A program made the translations under genes and the position numbers. Of a stretch of 64,000 nt of DNA, positions 1 to 8,537 are shown in pieces. The notes beneath the pieces were generated by a model. The model was not told the origin of the DNA, did no database searches, and was given only the letters and a program-made list of their open reading frames with translations. The DNA comes from Cytophagales bacterium (GTDB lineage Bacteria > Bacteroidota > Bacteroidia > Cytophagales > Thermoflexibacteraceae). Position 1 is the first letter of the stretch, and every line of letters starts with the position of its first letter. The stretch spans positions 1 through 64,000 of the forward strand of contig REAZ01000018.1 of assembly GCA_004294445.1 (NCBI GenBank). The letters are read 5' to 3'.

Positions 1-30
1 TAAAATCAAAATTTGTTTTTTCTGCTAAAA

Positions 31-975
31 TCATTTTACTTTTCTAAAAATTACAATAAAAGAACAATTTTGATTTGTATAAAAAACAGAAGGATAACCC
101 AATAAAATTAATCTCCTTTGTCCTGACTGATCCCATACTATTAAATCGTGAAATTTCCAACCGACTTCTTCGCCAGCTCTTGCCAAATCTGAATGAAAAG
201 GAACATAAGGAATTTTATTTTTGGTATCTCTGTAATCTTTGACAACCCAGCATGAATAGCCCCCAAATTTTGTAACTTCCCAATTTGCTTTTAGAACTTC
301 TTTTATTTGTTCTAAGAATTGAATATATGGTAAATTCCCAAAATCTTTTTCACTTTCGCTATATTGTTTTACGGTACTATTATTTTCTCTTGAAATAATT
401 GAAGTTTTATGGGTTGTTGCTCTATCCTTTACAGATTTTTGAATAAAATCAGCATAGGGAGGTGAGGTTACAGTTAATTGTATTTTTTCTGGTCTTATGT
501 GATTTCGTAAGTTTCGACAATCATCATTAACTAATTTGTAATGAAAATTATTTGCAAATAAACCACCATTCTCAACAATCCACTTTTCAGCCAATTCGTA
601 AAAACGAGGGTTTAGCTCTGTTCCTATTGCGTGTCTTTTCAAATTTTGTGCGGACACTAAAGTTGTGCCAATACCAGCAAAAGGGTCGAAAATAGCATCA
701 CCTTCATTTGAATACATTTTTATTAATCTATCCGCTAACTTTAAAGGAAACACAGCCCCGTGTTCGAGTTGGTACTCATTCCTTGGCGAACTTAAATCAT
801 TCCAAACATTTTTTGAAAGAGAAGCCCACTCGGTAGGAGTTAAACCATTAAACCCTTTTTTCTCTTTTACAGCATCTATTTCAGATTGTGGCAAATAATT
901 TACTTCACTTTCATTTAGTAAAAAATAGCTTTCTTCTTGCAAATTTGGTTTTGTTTCTATGTCTTCTATGTTCAT
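31..975 (-). CDS. Site-specific DNA methyltransferase (SPPY type)
   Basis: Modifies bases in a specific DNA site with S-adenosylmethionine; probably the protective half of a type II restriction-modification pair. Visible motifs are DPFAGIGTT at residues 97-105 (motif I, cofactor binding) and TSPPY at 170-174 (motif IV, catalysis). The SPPY form is usual for N4-cytosine enzymes but is also found in some N6-adenine enzymes. A motif X-like stretch (HGAVFPLKL, 72-80) lies before motif I, and only about 65 residues separate I from IV, so the target-recognition region is probably after TSPPY. That order (X-I-IV) differs from the beta class. The 314-residue protein looks complete. Its ATG shares one base with the stop of the upstream endonuclease-like gene (TAATG), implying translational coupling. 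The target sequence cannot be read from the protein. Confidence 0.87.
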   Translation of the reverse strand: MNIEDIETKPNLQEESYFLLNESEVNYLPQSEIDAVKEKKGFNGLTPTEWASLSKNVWNDLSSPRNEYQLEHGAVFPLKLADRLIKMYSNEGDAIFDPFAGIGTTLVSAQNLKRHAIGTELNPRFYELAEKWIVENGGLFANNFHYKLVNDDCRNLRNHIRPEKIQLTVTSPPYADFIQKSVKDRATTHKTSIISRENNSTVKQYSESEKDFGNLPYIQFLEQIKEVLKANWEVTKFGGYSCWVVKDYRDTKNKIPYVPFHSDLARAGEEVGWKFHDLIVWDQSGQRRLILLGYPSVFYTNQNCSFIVIFRKVK

Positions 976-2792
976 TAGCTTTTGGTTGTCTTTTTAGGAG
1001 TTTTACTAATTTGATAAACAGTAGGAAAATTTGTTTGTCCTTCAATGACAGGAATTAAATCTCTTAAAGTTTGATTAAAAATACCTATTGCCCACTTTTC
1101 TCTATCTACAACACGAAAAATAAAATCTATTTTATCAGGTTGCCAAGTTGTAGAAGTATTGTTTGTTACGCCAAAAGCAACACCAATAATAATATTGCGG
1201 ATATTATTACTTTCGTCTATAACTTTTGCAACAACTAAGGTTTCTTTCAGTGCTTTTTGATAGTTTGGTTCTGTTTTATAACGCAATATTTTTGCAGTAT
1301 CTCTTTCAATTTCTGCTTGTTTAAACATTCCTTTACTTTCATTTAAAATTACATCCTCATTACTATTTGGTGAAACTGCAATAATGTCGGGATATTCTCT
1401 TGGCTGTTCTTTACCTTTCTCAGGTTCAGGCAAAACTGCACCACCACCTTGCGAGCCTGGGTAACTGATAGAAACTATTTTAAAACCGTTTGGAATTAAA
1501 ACACGATGAACAATGGCATAAGTTACTTCGTCTTCATCTACTTCTTTTTTTACTTCTTCTATTTCAATTACTTTTGAATTTGTAGCAAAATGAAAATATT
1601 TTTTTAGCAAGTCTAAAAATACTCCCGAAGAATTACCTAAAAGTTTTTTTCTATCCCAAACTAATTTTACCCCATTATAATTCAAATACATTCCGTCCAT
1701 TAAATACGCCAAAGTCAAAATAACTTTGTTACCTGCAATTTTATCTTGGTGTTTTTCCCAAAAATATTGAAAATCAACTTCTTGATTGAGTATTGTTGCT
1801 TTGTCTGCAATATTGATAAGTTCATTTGCTAAAATTGTTGCAAAATTATTAGCTGTCCCATTTAACCATTCATCTTTTTCTAAGGCTATGCGTAATTGCT
1901 GACGTAAAGTGGGCAAGTCTTTAATTTCCTCTCTCAAAATTGCCATTTTTCGCACCAATGCATAAATTCCAAAAACTTTATACGTATCAGAAAATAAGAA
2001 GGAAAGAAATGTTAAAATTCCTCTATCTGGATCCATAGCGTGGCTAAAGCGGTTAATTTTTGCACCCACCCACGTATCACGCACAAAATAACGTAATTTG
2101 TTGAGGTTAGTATTTCTGCTTTCCCTGCCTTTCCAATTTTCTAATAACTCTGTTTTTCCTGTGGCTTCTGCCATTTTTTCGGCATAAACTTGGTAGGATT
2201 TTGTTTGTTGTAAAACAGTATTTGCGTCTGCAAACCAATTTGTAGGATTTTGAATAAAAGATTTTACTGCACTTTGCAAAGTATCTTTCAATAAAGGAAT
2301 TTCAGGCGGACAAGAAGGCATATTTGCACTTTTTTGCAGCGTATAAATATTTCCTTCGGTTTCCCAATCTGCAATGATAAAGCCTTGATAATCAAAGTTT
2401 TGTATCAACATCTTAGGTGTAGAATATGGATTGTATTCTGCCCCACCAAATTCTTTTTCAGATTGTTTATGTCCCGATATTTTCACATAATACATACCCG
2501 CCAGATATGCACCCAAAGCCCCATAAGTTCGTTGGAGTTCGTGGTCTTCGGTAGTTACAGCCTCTGTAAACTCTATTAAAACAAGTGGAATTTCATTATC
2601 TTGATAAATTCCTGTCAATAAAACATCAGGCGTAGTCAAAGACTGCAAAGCATAAACAGCACCTTTTGGCAATTTACTTGCTGATTTTGGTCTTTTTACC
2701 AAGGTAACTTTATGATTACCGTTTGCAAGCATTGGCAAAATGTAGTCGTGTGCTTGTTCCAAACACTCGTAATATAAACGAAATTCTATCAT
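975..2792 (-). CDS. Putative type II restriction endonuclease
   Basis: Likely the cleaving partner of the methyltransferase just downstream. The 605-residue protein has no family I can name with certainty. Near the C-terminus, YPD (D469) is followed by NESK (E485, K487), a good fit to the PD-(D/E)xK nuclease core. A second, weaker pattern sits at the N-terminus (PD at 55-56, then IEFTEA around 73-78), which lacks the lysine and may be a decayed or structural copy. There is no helicase or ATPase motif, so a type I or III enzyme is unlikely. The ATG start lies 22 bp after the parC stop, and the stop overlaps the methyltransferase start. The restriction role is inferred from the neighbour plus the ESK motif. 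An alternative is a McrBC- or HNH-independent modification-dependent nuclease. Confidence 0.65.
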   Translation of the reverse strand: MIEFRLYYECLEQAHDYILPMLANGNHKVTLVKRPKSASKLPKGAVYALQSLTTPDVLLTGIYQDNEIPLVLIEFTEAVTTEDHELQRTYGALGAYLAGMYYVKISGHKQSEKEFGGAEYNPYSTPKMLIQNFDYQGFIIADWETEGNIYTLQKSANMPSCPPEIPLLKDTLQSAVKSFIQNPTNWFADANTVLQQTKSYQVYAEKMAEATGKTELLENWKGRESRNTNLNKLRYFVRDTWVGAKINRFSHAMDPDRGILTFLSFLFSDTYKVFGIYALVRKMAILREEIKDLPTLRQQLRIALEKDEWLNGTANNFATILANELINIADKATILNQEVDFQYFWEKHQDKIAGNKVILTLAYLMDGMYLNYNGVKLVWDRKKLLGNSSGVFLDLLKKYFHFATNSKVIEIEEVKKEVDEDEVTYAIVHRVLIPNGFKIVSISYPGSQGGGAVLPEPEKGKEQPREYPDIIAVSPNSNEDVILNESKGMFKQAEIERDTAKILRYKTEPNYQKALKETLVVAKVIDESNNIRNIIIGVAFGVTNNTSTTWQPDKIDFIFRVVDREKWAIGIFNQTLRDLIPVIEGQTNFPTVYQISKTPKKTTKS

Positions 2793-2814
2793 AGATTTTT
2801 TTGTAAAAATATTT

Positions 2815-5298
2815 TTACTCCCCTTCTTCCGAAGAAACTATTTGCACACTTTTTACGCGCTGATTTGGAAGCCTTGTGCCTAATGCCTTCCAGCCTCTTA
2901 CCTCGGTGAGCAAGTCCACGTCATAGATATTGCTAACTTCCTTTTTTGCCATGTCGGTATAAGTGAGTTTGATTTGTGGCTGTGCCTCCGTAGTTACCAT
3001 GAGAAGTTTCGACTTTTTATGCTCCGTAATAAAGCTAAATTTCTTGCCGATGGTCGTAGTTTCTATCAAAAAGCGTTTGATGTAATAGCTTTCATGCTCG
3101 CCATCAAAATAAACAGAGGAAATAATGACTTTCGGGTCAAATTTATAGAGATTTATTACTTCCGTGATTTGGTATCTATTTGCCAGATCTGCATTCATAA
3201 TTTCGTAAGTGCCGTCCGTATAGAGTGCCAAAATCTTATCGTCAGAGTGGAAAGAGCCTAAGTAAGTTCCTCTTTCTTCGGTATTTAGCCGCCCAATTTT
3301 GCTGTCATAATAGATGTTTAGCCCGCCTAAAGTAGAGCCACCCGCCATCTTGAATTTGATACTCCTGACTGGGTATTTGGAGAGAATATTGCCCTGTGCC
3401 GACCTTCCTTTGATGGAAAGTGTAGAAAAATCAAAATCAAAGACCTTTGTTTTTGCCTTGCAGCCTGGACTTAGCTGAACGGCTATTGTTTCTGCCTCGC
3501 CGTTAGGGTTTGCGGTGAAGTACCAAATTTTTGAATTTTTTGTACCCCTCGTTACATCATTTTCCCTATCGCGCGTGATGCCGCCTACCTGAAAACGTTT
3601 TACATAAGAAACTCCCGTCTCTCCGTCCAAATAGGCTGCGTTATATACTTTCCTTTCGTCGTCTTTGTTGAAAACTTCGGCATGAATGATGTCCTTCCCC
3701 ACAAAAACTTTTTCCGCAATTTTCACTACCTTGAATTTTCCATCTCTCAAAAACACAATCACATCATCAATATCAGAGCATTCGGCAACGTATTCATCTT
3801 TTTTCAGGTTGTAGCCTATGAAGCCTTCCGCCCTATTGATGTATAATTTTTGGTTATTTGCAGCTACTTTTGTTGCCGTAATCACATCAAAAGTGCGAAT
3901 TTCTGTTCTTCGTTCTTTGCCTTTTCCGTACTTGGTGAGCAAATTTTTATAATAATCTACAGCATATTCCACCAAGTTCGCAAGGTTTTGCTCTACTTCT
4001 TGGAGTTCATTTTCGAGGTTTCGCATCAGTTCGTCAGCCTTGAATGCGTCAAACTTCGAGATTCTTTTAATTTTTATTTCAGTAAGTTTGATGATGTCCT
4101 CTTGGTTTATTTCCCTGTAGAACTGCGGCTTAAACGGTTCAATTCCCGCATCTATGATTTGCAGCACCATCTCCCACGTAGTTGCTTCTTCTATGTCCCT
4201 ATAAATTTTATTTTCGATAAAAATCTTTTCCAAAGAAGAATATAAAAGTTTTTCTAATAGTTCATGCTTGCGAATTTGTAGTTCTTTTTCGAGGAGTTGC
4301 ACCGTATTTCTTGTGCATACCCGCAGCATTTCGTCCACTGAAGTAAAAAGCGGCTTGTCATCAAGGATTACGCAAGCATTTGGAGAGATAGAAATTTCGC
4401 AATCTGTGAAAGCATAGAGCGCACTCATCGTTATATCGGGGGAAACGCCTACCGCCAACTGCACCTGCACTTCTACCTCTTTAGCAGTATTGTCTATTAC
4501 TTTTTTTATTTTTATTTTGCCCGCATCATTTGCTTTTACTATCGATTCCATAAGCCCATCAGTAGTAATTCCGAAGGGTACATCTTTGATAACCAATGTT
4601 TTAGAGTCTAACTCTTCTATTCTGGCACGTACCCGCACCTTGCCCCCTTTTTTTCCCTGATTGTAGTTCGTAACATCTACCATGCCCCCCGTAGGGAAAT
4701 CAGGAAAAATGCTAACGGGTTTATCCCTCAAAATATCAATAGATGCTTTGATAAGTTCTATAAAATTGTGCGGTAAAATCTTGGTAGAAAGTCCAACGGC
4801 AATCCCTTCTGTACCTTGTGCCAGAAGCAAAGGAAACTTCACAGGCAGCGTAACAGGCTCATACTTACGCCCATCATAAGAAAGTTTCCATTCGGTAGTC
4901 TGTGGATTAAAGACGACTTCTAAGCCGAACTTGGTAAGGCGAGCCTCGATATAACGAGCCGCCGCCGCCCCATCTCCCGTGCGTACATCTCCCCAGTTTC
5001 CTTGCGTGTCTATGAGCAAGTCTTTCTGCCCCAAGCCCACCATCGCATCGCCAATAGAGGCATCACCATGCGGATGATACTGCATCGTCTGCCCAATAAT
5101 ATTAGCCACTTTATTATAACGCCCATCGTCCATCTCCTTCATTGCGTGGAGAATACGCCGCTGAACGGGCTTGAGTCCGTCATTGAGGGCAGGAACTGCA
5201 CGTTCCAAAATCACATAAGACGCATATTCTAAAAACCAATCTTCGTACATTCCCGAAACAGGAATAACATCGTGCAAGTGGCTATCTGTATTTTCCAT
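2815..5298 (-). CDS. parC: DNA topoisomerase IV subunit A (ParC/GyrA family)
   Basis: Breaks and rejoins DNA in a type IIA topoisomerase; as ParC it would decatenate daughter chromosomes with ParE. The N-terminal breakage-reunion domain is clear: LKPVQRRIL at 42-50, the quinolone-region segment YHPHGDAS at 74-81, and the catalytic tyrosine Y116 in AARYIEAR. A long coiled-coil arm and a C-terminal DNA-wrapping domain follow. I see no canonical GyrA box (QRRGGKG), which favours ParC over GyrA. The open frame extends 5 codons to a TTG at 5313, but the ATG at 5298 starts the conserved MENTDSHLHD and is preferred (827 aa). parE is not adjacent in this window. A promoter with both boxes lies upstream. 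Confidence 0.9.
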   Translation of the reverse strand: MENTDSHLHDVIPVSGMYEDWFLEYASYVILERAVPALNDGLKPVQRRILHAMKEMDDGRYNKVANIIGQTMQYHPHGDASIGDAMVGLGQKDLLIDTQGNWGDVRTGDGAAAARYIEARLTKFGLEVVFNPQTTEWKLSYDGRKYEPVTLPVKFPLLLAQGTEGIAVGLSTKILPHNFIELIKASIDILRDKPVSIFPDFPTGGMVDVTNYNQGKKGGKVRVRARIEELDSKTLVIKDVPFGITTDGLMESIVKANDAGKIKIKKVIDNTAKEVEVQVQLAVGVSPDITMSALYAFTDCEISISPNACVILDDKPLFTSVDEMLRVCTRNTVQLLEKELQIRKHELLEKLLYSSLEKIFIENKIYRDIEEATTWEMVLQIIDAGIEPFKPQFYREINQEDIIKLTEIKIKRISKFDAFKADELMRNLENELQEVEQNLANLVEYAVDYYKNLLTKYGKGKERRTEIRTFDVITATKVAANNQKLYINRAEGFIGYNLKKDEYVAECSDIDDVIVFLRDGKFKVVKIAEKVFVGKDIIHAEVFNKDDERKVYNAAYLDGETGVSYVKRFQVGGITRDRENDVTRGTKNSKIWYFTANPNGEAETIAVQLSPGCKAKTKVFDFDFSTLSIKGRSAQGNILSKYPVRSIKFKMAGGSTLGGLNIYYDSKIGRLNTEERGTYLGSFHSDDKILALYTDGTYEIMNADLANRYQITEVINLYKFDPKVIISSVYFDGEHESYYIKRFLIETTTIGKKFSFITEHKKSKLLMVTTEAQPQIKLTYTDMAKKEVSNIYDVDLLTEVRGWKALGTRLPNQRVKSVQIVSSEEGE

Positions 5299-5340
5299 TC
5301 TAAATGATAACAAATGACTAAAAACCTAACAAGTAATTCG

Positions 5341-5371
5341 CAAAAGTAGCAAAATTTTAGATTTTTACCAA
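5341..5371 (-). promoter_or_regulatory. Predicted Bacteroidota promoter of parC
   Basis: On the minus strand a TTG (5371-5369) is separated by 20 bases from TACTTTTG (5348-5341), matching the Bacteroidota -33/-7 pattern TTG-N19-20-TAnnTTTG. It would give a leader of roughly 35 bases before the ATG at 5298. Confidence 0.55.
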
Positions 5372-5485
5372 TCAATTTTTATTTTTAATATCTGTATTTA
5401 TTAAAACAAAATAATTAAAAAATTTAAGACATCTGTAGCTTGTGATAATTAACGAAAATAAATTCGCTCAAGACAAATAAAAAAC

Positions 5486-5493
5486 TAACTTTG
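5486..5493 (+). promoter_or_regulatory. Predicted -7 box for the STAS/anti-sigma pair
   Basis: TAACTTTG matches the Bacteroidota -7 consensus TAnnTTTG and lies 57 bases before the ATG at 5551. No TTG is found at the expected -33 distance, so the call rests on the -7 box only. Confidence 0.42.
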
Positions 5494-5550
5494 CTGAAAA
5501 ATATTCATTTTTGGTAAACTTATTTTCTATTTAAACGTAAAAATAAACAC

Positions 5551-5913
5551 ATGGAACTTAAAGTGAGTAACGAGGAGAAGTTTCATATTATTCAAATCAT
5601 TGGAGATTTGGATGCAAGTTCTTCTATCTTATTGGATAACGCATTGGAAGAAGCTATCACTACAAACACAAAAAGTATTCTGATTGATTGTGCTGAACTT
5701 CATTATATTTCCTCGCCGGGGATTGGTGCATTTACCTCTCGCCTCGAAGAGTGTATAGAGAAAAATATAATCATGGTGCTTTTTGGACTAAACGACAAGA
5801 TAGTAAATGTATTTAGAATTTTGGGCTTAGACCAACTTATAGTGATTAAAATATCAAAAGATGACGCTAAAGACTACATCAATGATGCACAGTTTACAAG
5901 TGCCTTGCACTAA
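5551..5913 (+). CDS. STAS-domain anti-sigma factor antagonist-like protein
   Basis: A single STAS domain of 120 residues, the fold of SpoIIAA/RsbV. Such proteins bind a cognate GHKL kinase when unphosphorylated and are released when a conserved serine is phosphorylated. IDCAELHYISSPGIGAF (about residues 50-66) contains the expected serine region after the D-x(n)-ISSxG pattern. The next gene, overlapping by about 30 bp, encodes exactly such a kinase, so the two form a partner-switching module. Bacteroidota have no classical sigma-B, so the final target is probably another output. A SpoIIE-type phosphatase that could reset the module lies far away at 51.7 kb. Confidence 0.85.
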   Translation: MELKVSNEEKFHIIQIIGDLDASSSILLDNALEEAITTNTKSILIDCAELHYISSPGIGAFTSRLEECIEKNIIMVLFGLNDKIVNVFRILGLDQLIVIKISKDDAKDYINDAQFTSALH

Positions 5914-6307
5914 AGAAAACTTGAAAGAGATTAGGTATTTCGTCGAAGGTGCGCTCAGTAGGTATAATCTATCTGCTAACGATACTAATTTGATGATTCT
6001 TGCTATAGATGAGCTTTGTGCCAATCTAATCATACATTCTCATCAATGTAATCAGGACGAATGTATCGAGGTGAAAGTAAAAAATGAAGACCAAACTTTC
6101 ATCTTCGAAATACACGACCAATCCAATGATTCATTCAATCTTTTAGAATATAAAATTCCTGATATTCAGCAAATTATCAATGAGAAAAGAAATGGAAGCA
6201 TGGGGCTTATATTGGTAAAACGCATCATGGACGATATAGAAGTAGAGCGAAATGACGGACATAATATTTGCCGCCTCTACAAATCTCTGCCTCAAGGCTC
6301 CTGCTAA
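5882..6307 (+). CDS. Anti-sigma regulatory factor-like serine kinase (RsbW/SpoIIAB type)
   Basis: A small GHKL-fold ATPase expected to phosphorylate the STAS protein encoded just upstream. The N box is visible in DELCANLIIHSH, the G1 region in FEIHDQS (the usual DxGxP is reduced to D-Q-S) and the G2 region in GSMGLILVKRIMDDI. The open frame begins at 5861, but ATGs at 5882 and 5885 are closer to the expected family start, giving about 140 residues. The overlap with the STAS gene implies coupled translation. The degenerate G1 box leaves some doubt over how strongly it binds or hydrolyses ATP. Confidence 0.82.
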   Translation: MMHSLQVPCTKENLKEIRYFVEGALSRYNLSANDTNLMILAIDELCANLIIHSHQCNQDECIEVKVKNEDQTFIFEIHDQSNDSFNLLEYKIPDIQQIINEKRNGSMGLILVKRIMDDIEVERNDGHNICRLYKSLPQGSC

Positions 6308-6328
6308 GGAACAATAAATCTCAAGACC

Positions 6329-7231
6329 ATGAAGAAATATCTGTCAGTCAAGTATTTGGCTTCTTTTTTCTTTTTGCATATACTTACTTCATGCAGCCAA
6401 AACCCCAATAAAATGGACGAACTGAAAGTTCAAATATTGCAAAAACTGAACGCTACCAAAGGCGAATTTGCCATAGCCTACAAGAGTTTGGATAATCCTG
6501 CCGACACACTTTTCATCAATGCAGATGCTAACTTCCACGCCGCAAGCACCATGAAAACCGCAGTCATGTTAGAAGTTTTTAAGCAAGCCAAAGAAGGCAA
6601 ATTTTCCCTTGCTGATTCTCTCTTGCTCAAAAATGAATTTAGAAGCATTGTAGATAGCAGTTCGTACAGCTTGGAAGTTGGTGATGATAGCGAAGAGGTG
6701 CTTTACAGCAGCTTGGGGCAAAAAAGAACGATATACCAGCTTGTTTATGAGATGATGACAGTAAGTAGCAATTTAGCAACGAATATACTGATAGAATTGG
6801 TAGATGCCAAAAATGTCATGCAAACCCTAAAATCACTGAACATAAACCAAATGCAGGTACTTAGGGGGGTAGAAGACTCCAAAGCCTTCGAGAAGGGCTT
6901 GAATAATACCGTAACAGCTACAGATTTAGCCTTGCTTTTTGAAAAAATAGCTCAAAATGAAGTGCTTACCTCCAAAGAGTGCGAGGAAATGAGAAAGATA
7001 TTATTAGACCAAAAATTTAATGACATCATTCCTGCTATGCTGCCCAGAGAGGTAAAAGTAGCCCACAAAACAGGAAATATCACAGGCGTACACCACGATT
7101 CAGGCATTGTCTATCTGCCCAATGGAAAGAAATATATTTTGATTTTGCTTTCCAAAAAGTTAGAAAATTTTGAGGAAGGCACAAAAGCACTTGCCGAAAT
7201 CTCCAAAATGATATATGAATACGCCAAATAA
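6329..7231 (+). CDS. Class A beta-lactamase-like serine hydrolase, lipoprotein
   Basis: Predicted envelope lipoprotein of the penicillin-recognising serine hydrolase family. The signal sequence ends in a lipobox, LTSC with Cys22. The class A motifs are present in order: STMK at 73-76 (nucleophile serine and lysine), SSN near 146-148 (S-x-N motif) and HKTG near residue 246 (K-T-G). A GVED segment lies where the omega-loop glutamate of class A enzymes would be. The protein is 300 residues, the normal size. Whether it hydrolyses beta-lactams or is a peptidoglycan-related enzyme cannot be told from sequence. The gene starts 21 bp after the anti-sigma kinase gene, so it may be in the same transcript. 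Confidence 0.82.
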   Translation: MKKYLSVKYLASFFFLHILTSCSQNPNKMDELKVQILQKLNATKGEFAIAYKSLDNPADTLFINADANFHAASTMKTAVMLEVFKQAKEGKFSLADSLLLKNEFRSIVDSSSYSLEVGDDSEEVLYSSLGQKRTIYQLVYEMMTVSSNLATNILIELVDAKNVMQTLKSLNINQMQVLRGVEDSKAFEKGLNNTVTATDLALLFEKIAQNEVLTSKECEEMRKILLDQKFNDIIPAMLPREVKVAHKTGNITGVHHDSGIVYLPNGKKYILILLSKKLENFEEGTKALAEISKMIYEYAK

Positions 7232-7253
7232 GGGAATATTATATTCAAAATCA

Positions 7254-7261
7254 TATCTTTG
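7254..7261 (+). promoter_or_regulatory. Predicted -7 box for moeA
   Basis: TATCTTTG fits TAnnTTTG. Transcription would begin near 7266-7268, before the ATG at 7304. This argues against the in-frame TTG at 7271 as the start of moeA. Confidence 0.45.
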
Positions 7262-7303
7262 TAGCTGAAATTGTTTTATCATTCATTAAGGCATATTAAA
7301 AAT

Positions 7304-8524
7304 ATGATTTCTTCGGAGGAAGCAACACAAATCATTCATAATCACTTGTTTTTGTCCAAACCCGTAGCCGTAAAACTCCTAAAAATATTGGGGAGAACGC
7401 TTCGGGAAGACATCATGGCAGACCGTGATTTGCCCCCATTCGACAGAGTAACTATGGACGGCATTGCGATAGACTATCAGGCTTTTGCTGACGGGCGTAC
7501 TACCTTTGAAGTAGAATGTACGCAATTTGCAGGCAAGCCACAACTTTTGTTGGCTTCCAAAGAAGCTTGCATAGAGGTAATGACGGGGGCAATGCTCCCA
7601 ATAGGTACAGATACAGTTATTCGCTATGAGGATTTGGAAAGAGAAGAAAGAGAAAAATCATTGTTTTTTACACTTAAAACAGATAAAATCAAAAAAGGGC
7701 AAAACATTCATTATCAAGGAAATGATTGCAAACAAGCTGAGGTATTAGTGAAAGCGGGTGTCAAAATTAGCCCCGTAGAAATAAATGTAGCGGCGGCAGT
7801 TGGCAAGTCGCATTTGATGGTAAGTCAGAAACCACTTTTTGCCATTGTTTCCAATGGTGATGAGCTAATAGACATTGAAAGTGAACCACTTACCTATCAG
7901 ATTCGCCGTTCTAATACCTATTTGCTTTTGGCTGCGCTGGAAAAACTAAGAATCAAAGCAGATAGTTTTCATCTACCTGATAAGCAAGCGATTATAGAAG
8001 CGAAATTGGCAAAAATGCTCGACCCTGCAAGCGTATTTGATGTAATCTTGCTCACAGGCGGCGTTTCAGCAGGCAAAGCAGATTTTATCCCTACGACCTT
8101 AGCAAATTTGGGTGTAAAAAAGCTGTTTCACCAAGTCGCCCAACGCCCTGGAAAGCCTTTTTGGTTTGGTAGAACGGAAGCAGGCAAAACCGTTTTTGCC
8201 CTTCCCGGAAATCCTGTTTCTACTTTTATTTGCTTTCACAAATATGTAGTGCCTTGGCTCAAAGCAAGTTTGCTCGAAGCCGATGCTTTAGCATTGCCAA
8301 AAGCAATGCTGGAAAAAGATGTTACTTTTTTGCCAAAACTGACATATTTTTTGCAAGTGAAAACATATCTAAATGAAAATCAGCAATTAGTAGCGACTCC
8401 TTTAGAAGGCGGCGGCTCTGGTGACTTTGCTAACTTGCTGGAATGTGATGGCTTTTTGGAACTCCCTGCCGAAAGAACTGAATTTAAAGCAGGAGAAATG
8501 TTTAACTTTATTCAATACAGATAA
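7304..8524 (+). CDS. moeA: Molybdopterin molybdenumtransferase MoeA
   Basis: Inserts molybdate into adenylylated molybdopterin, the last common step of molybdenum cofactor synthesis. Family features are the N-terminal LPPFDRVTMDG (with M-D-G), the MoCF-domain segment LTGGVSAGKADF and FALPGNPVSTF, and a C-terminal beta domain. Length from the ATG at 7304 is 406 residues, normal for MoeA. The frame is open to a TTG at 7271, but that would place the start almost at the predicted transcription start. No other Moco gene is nearby. The next gene begins 13 bp after the stop. Confidence 0.92.
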   Translation: MISSEEATQIIHNHLFLSKPVAVKLLKILGRTLREDIMADRDLPPFDRVTMDGIAIDYQAFADGRTTFEVECTQFAGKPQLLLASKEACIEVMTGAMLPIGTDTVIRYEDLEREEREKSLFFTLKTDKIKKGQNIHYQGNDCKQAEVLVKAGVKISPVEINVAAAVGKSHLMVSQKPLFAIVSNGDELIDIESEPLTYQIRRSNTYLLLAALEKLRIKADSFHLPDKQAIIEAKLAKMLDPASVFDVILLTGGVSAGKADFIPTTLANLGVKKLFHQVAQRPGKPFWFGRTEAGKTVFALPGNPVSTFICFHKYVVPWLKASLLEADALALPKAMLEKDVTFLPKLTYFLQVKTYLNENQQLVATPLEGGGSGDFANLLECDGFLELPAERTEFKAGEMFNFIQYR

Positions 8525-8537
8525 TAGGAAAAAAATT

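Noticed and set aside
8421-8537. Upstream extension of the small membrane protein gene
   Set aside because: It overlaps the moeA coding region in another frame and has no membrane-protein character; ATG 8538 is the likely start.
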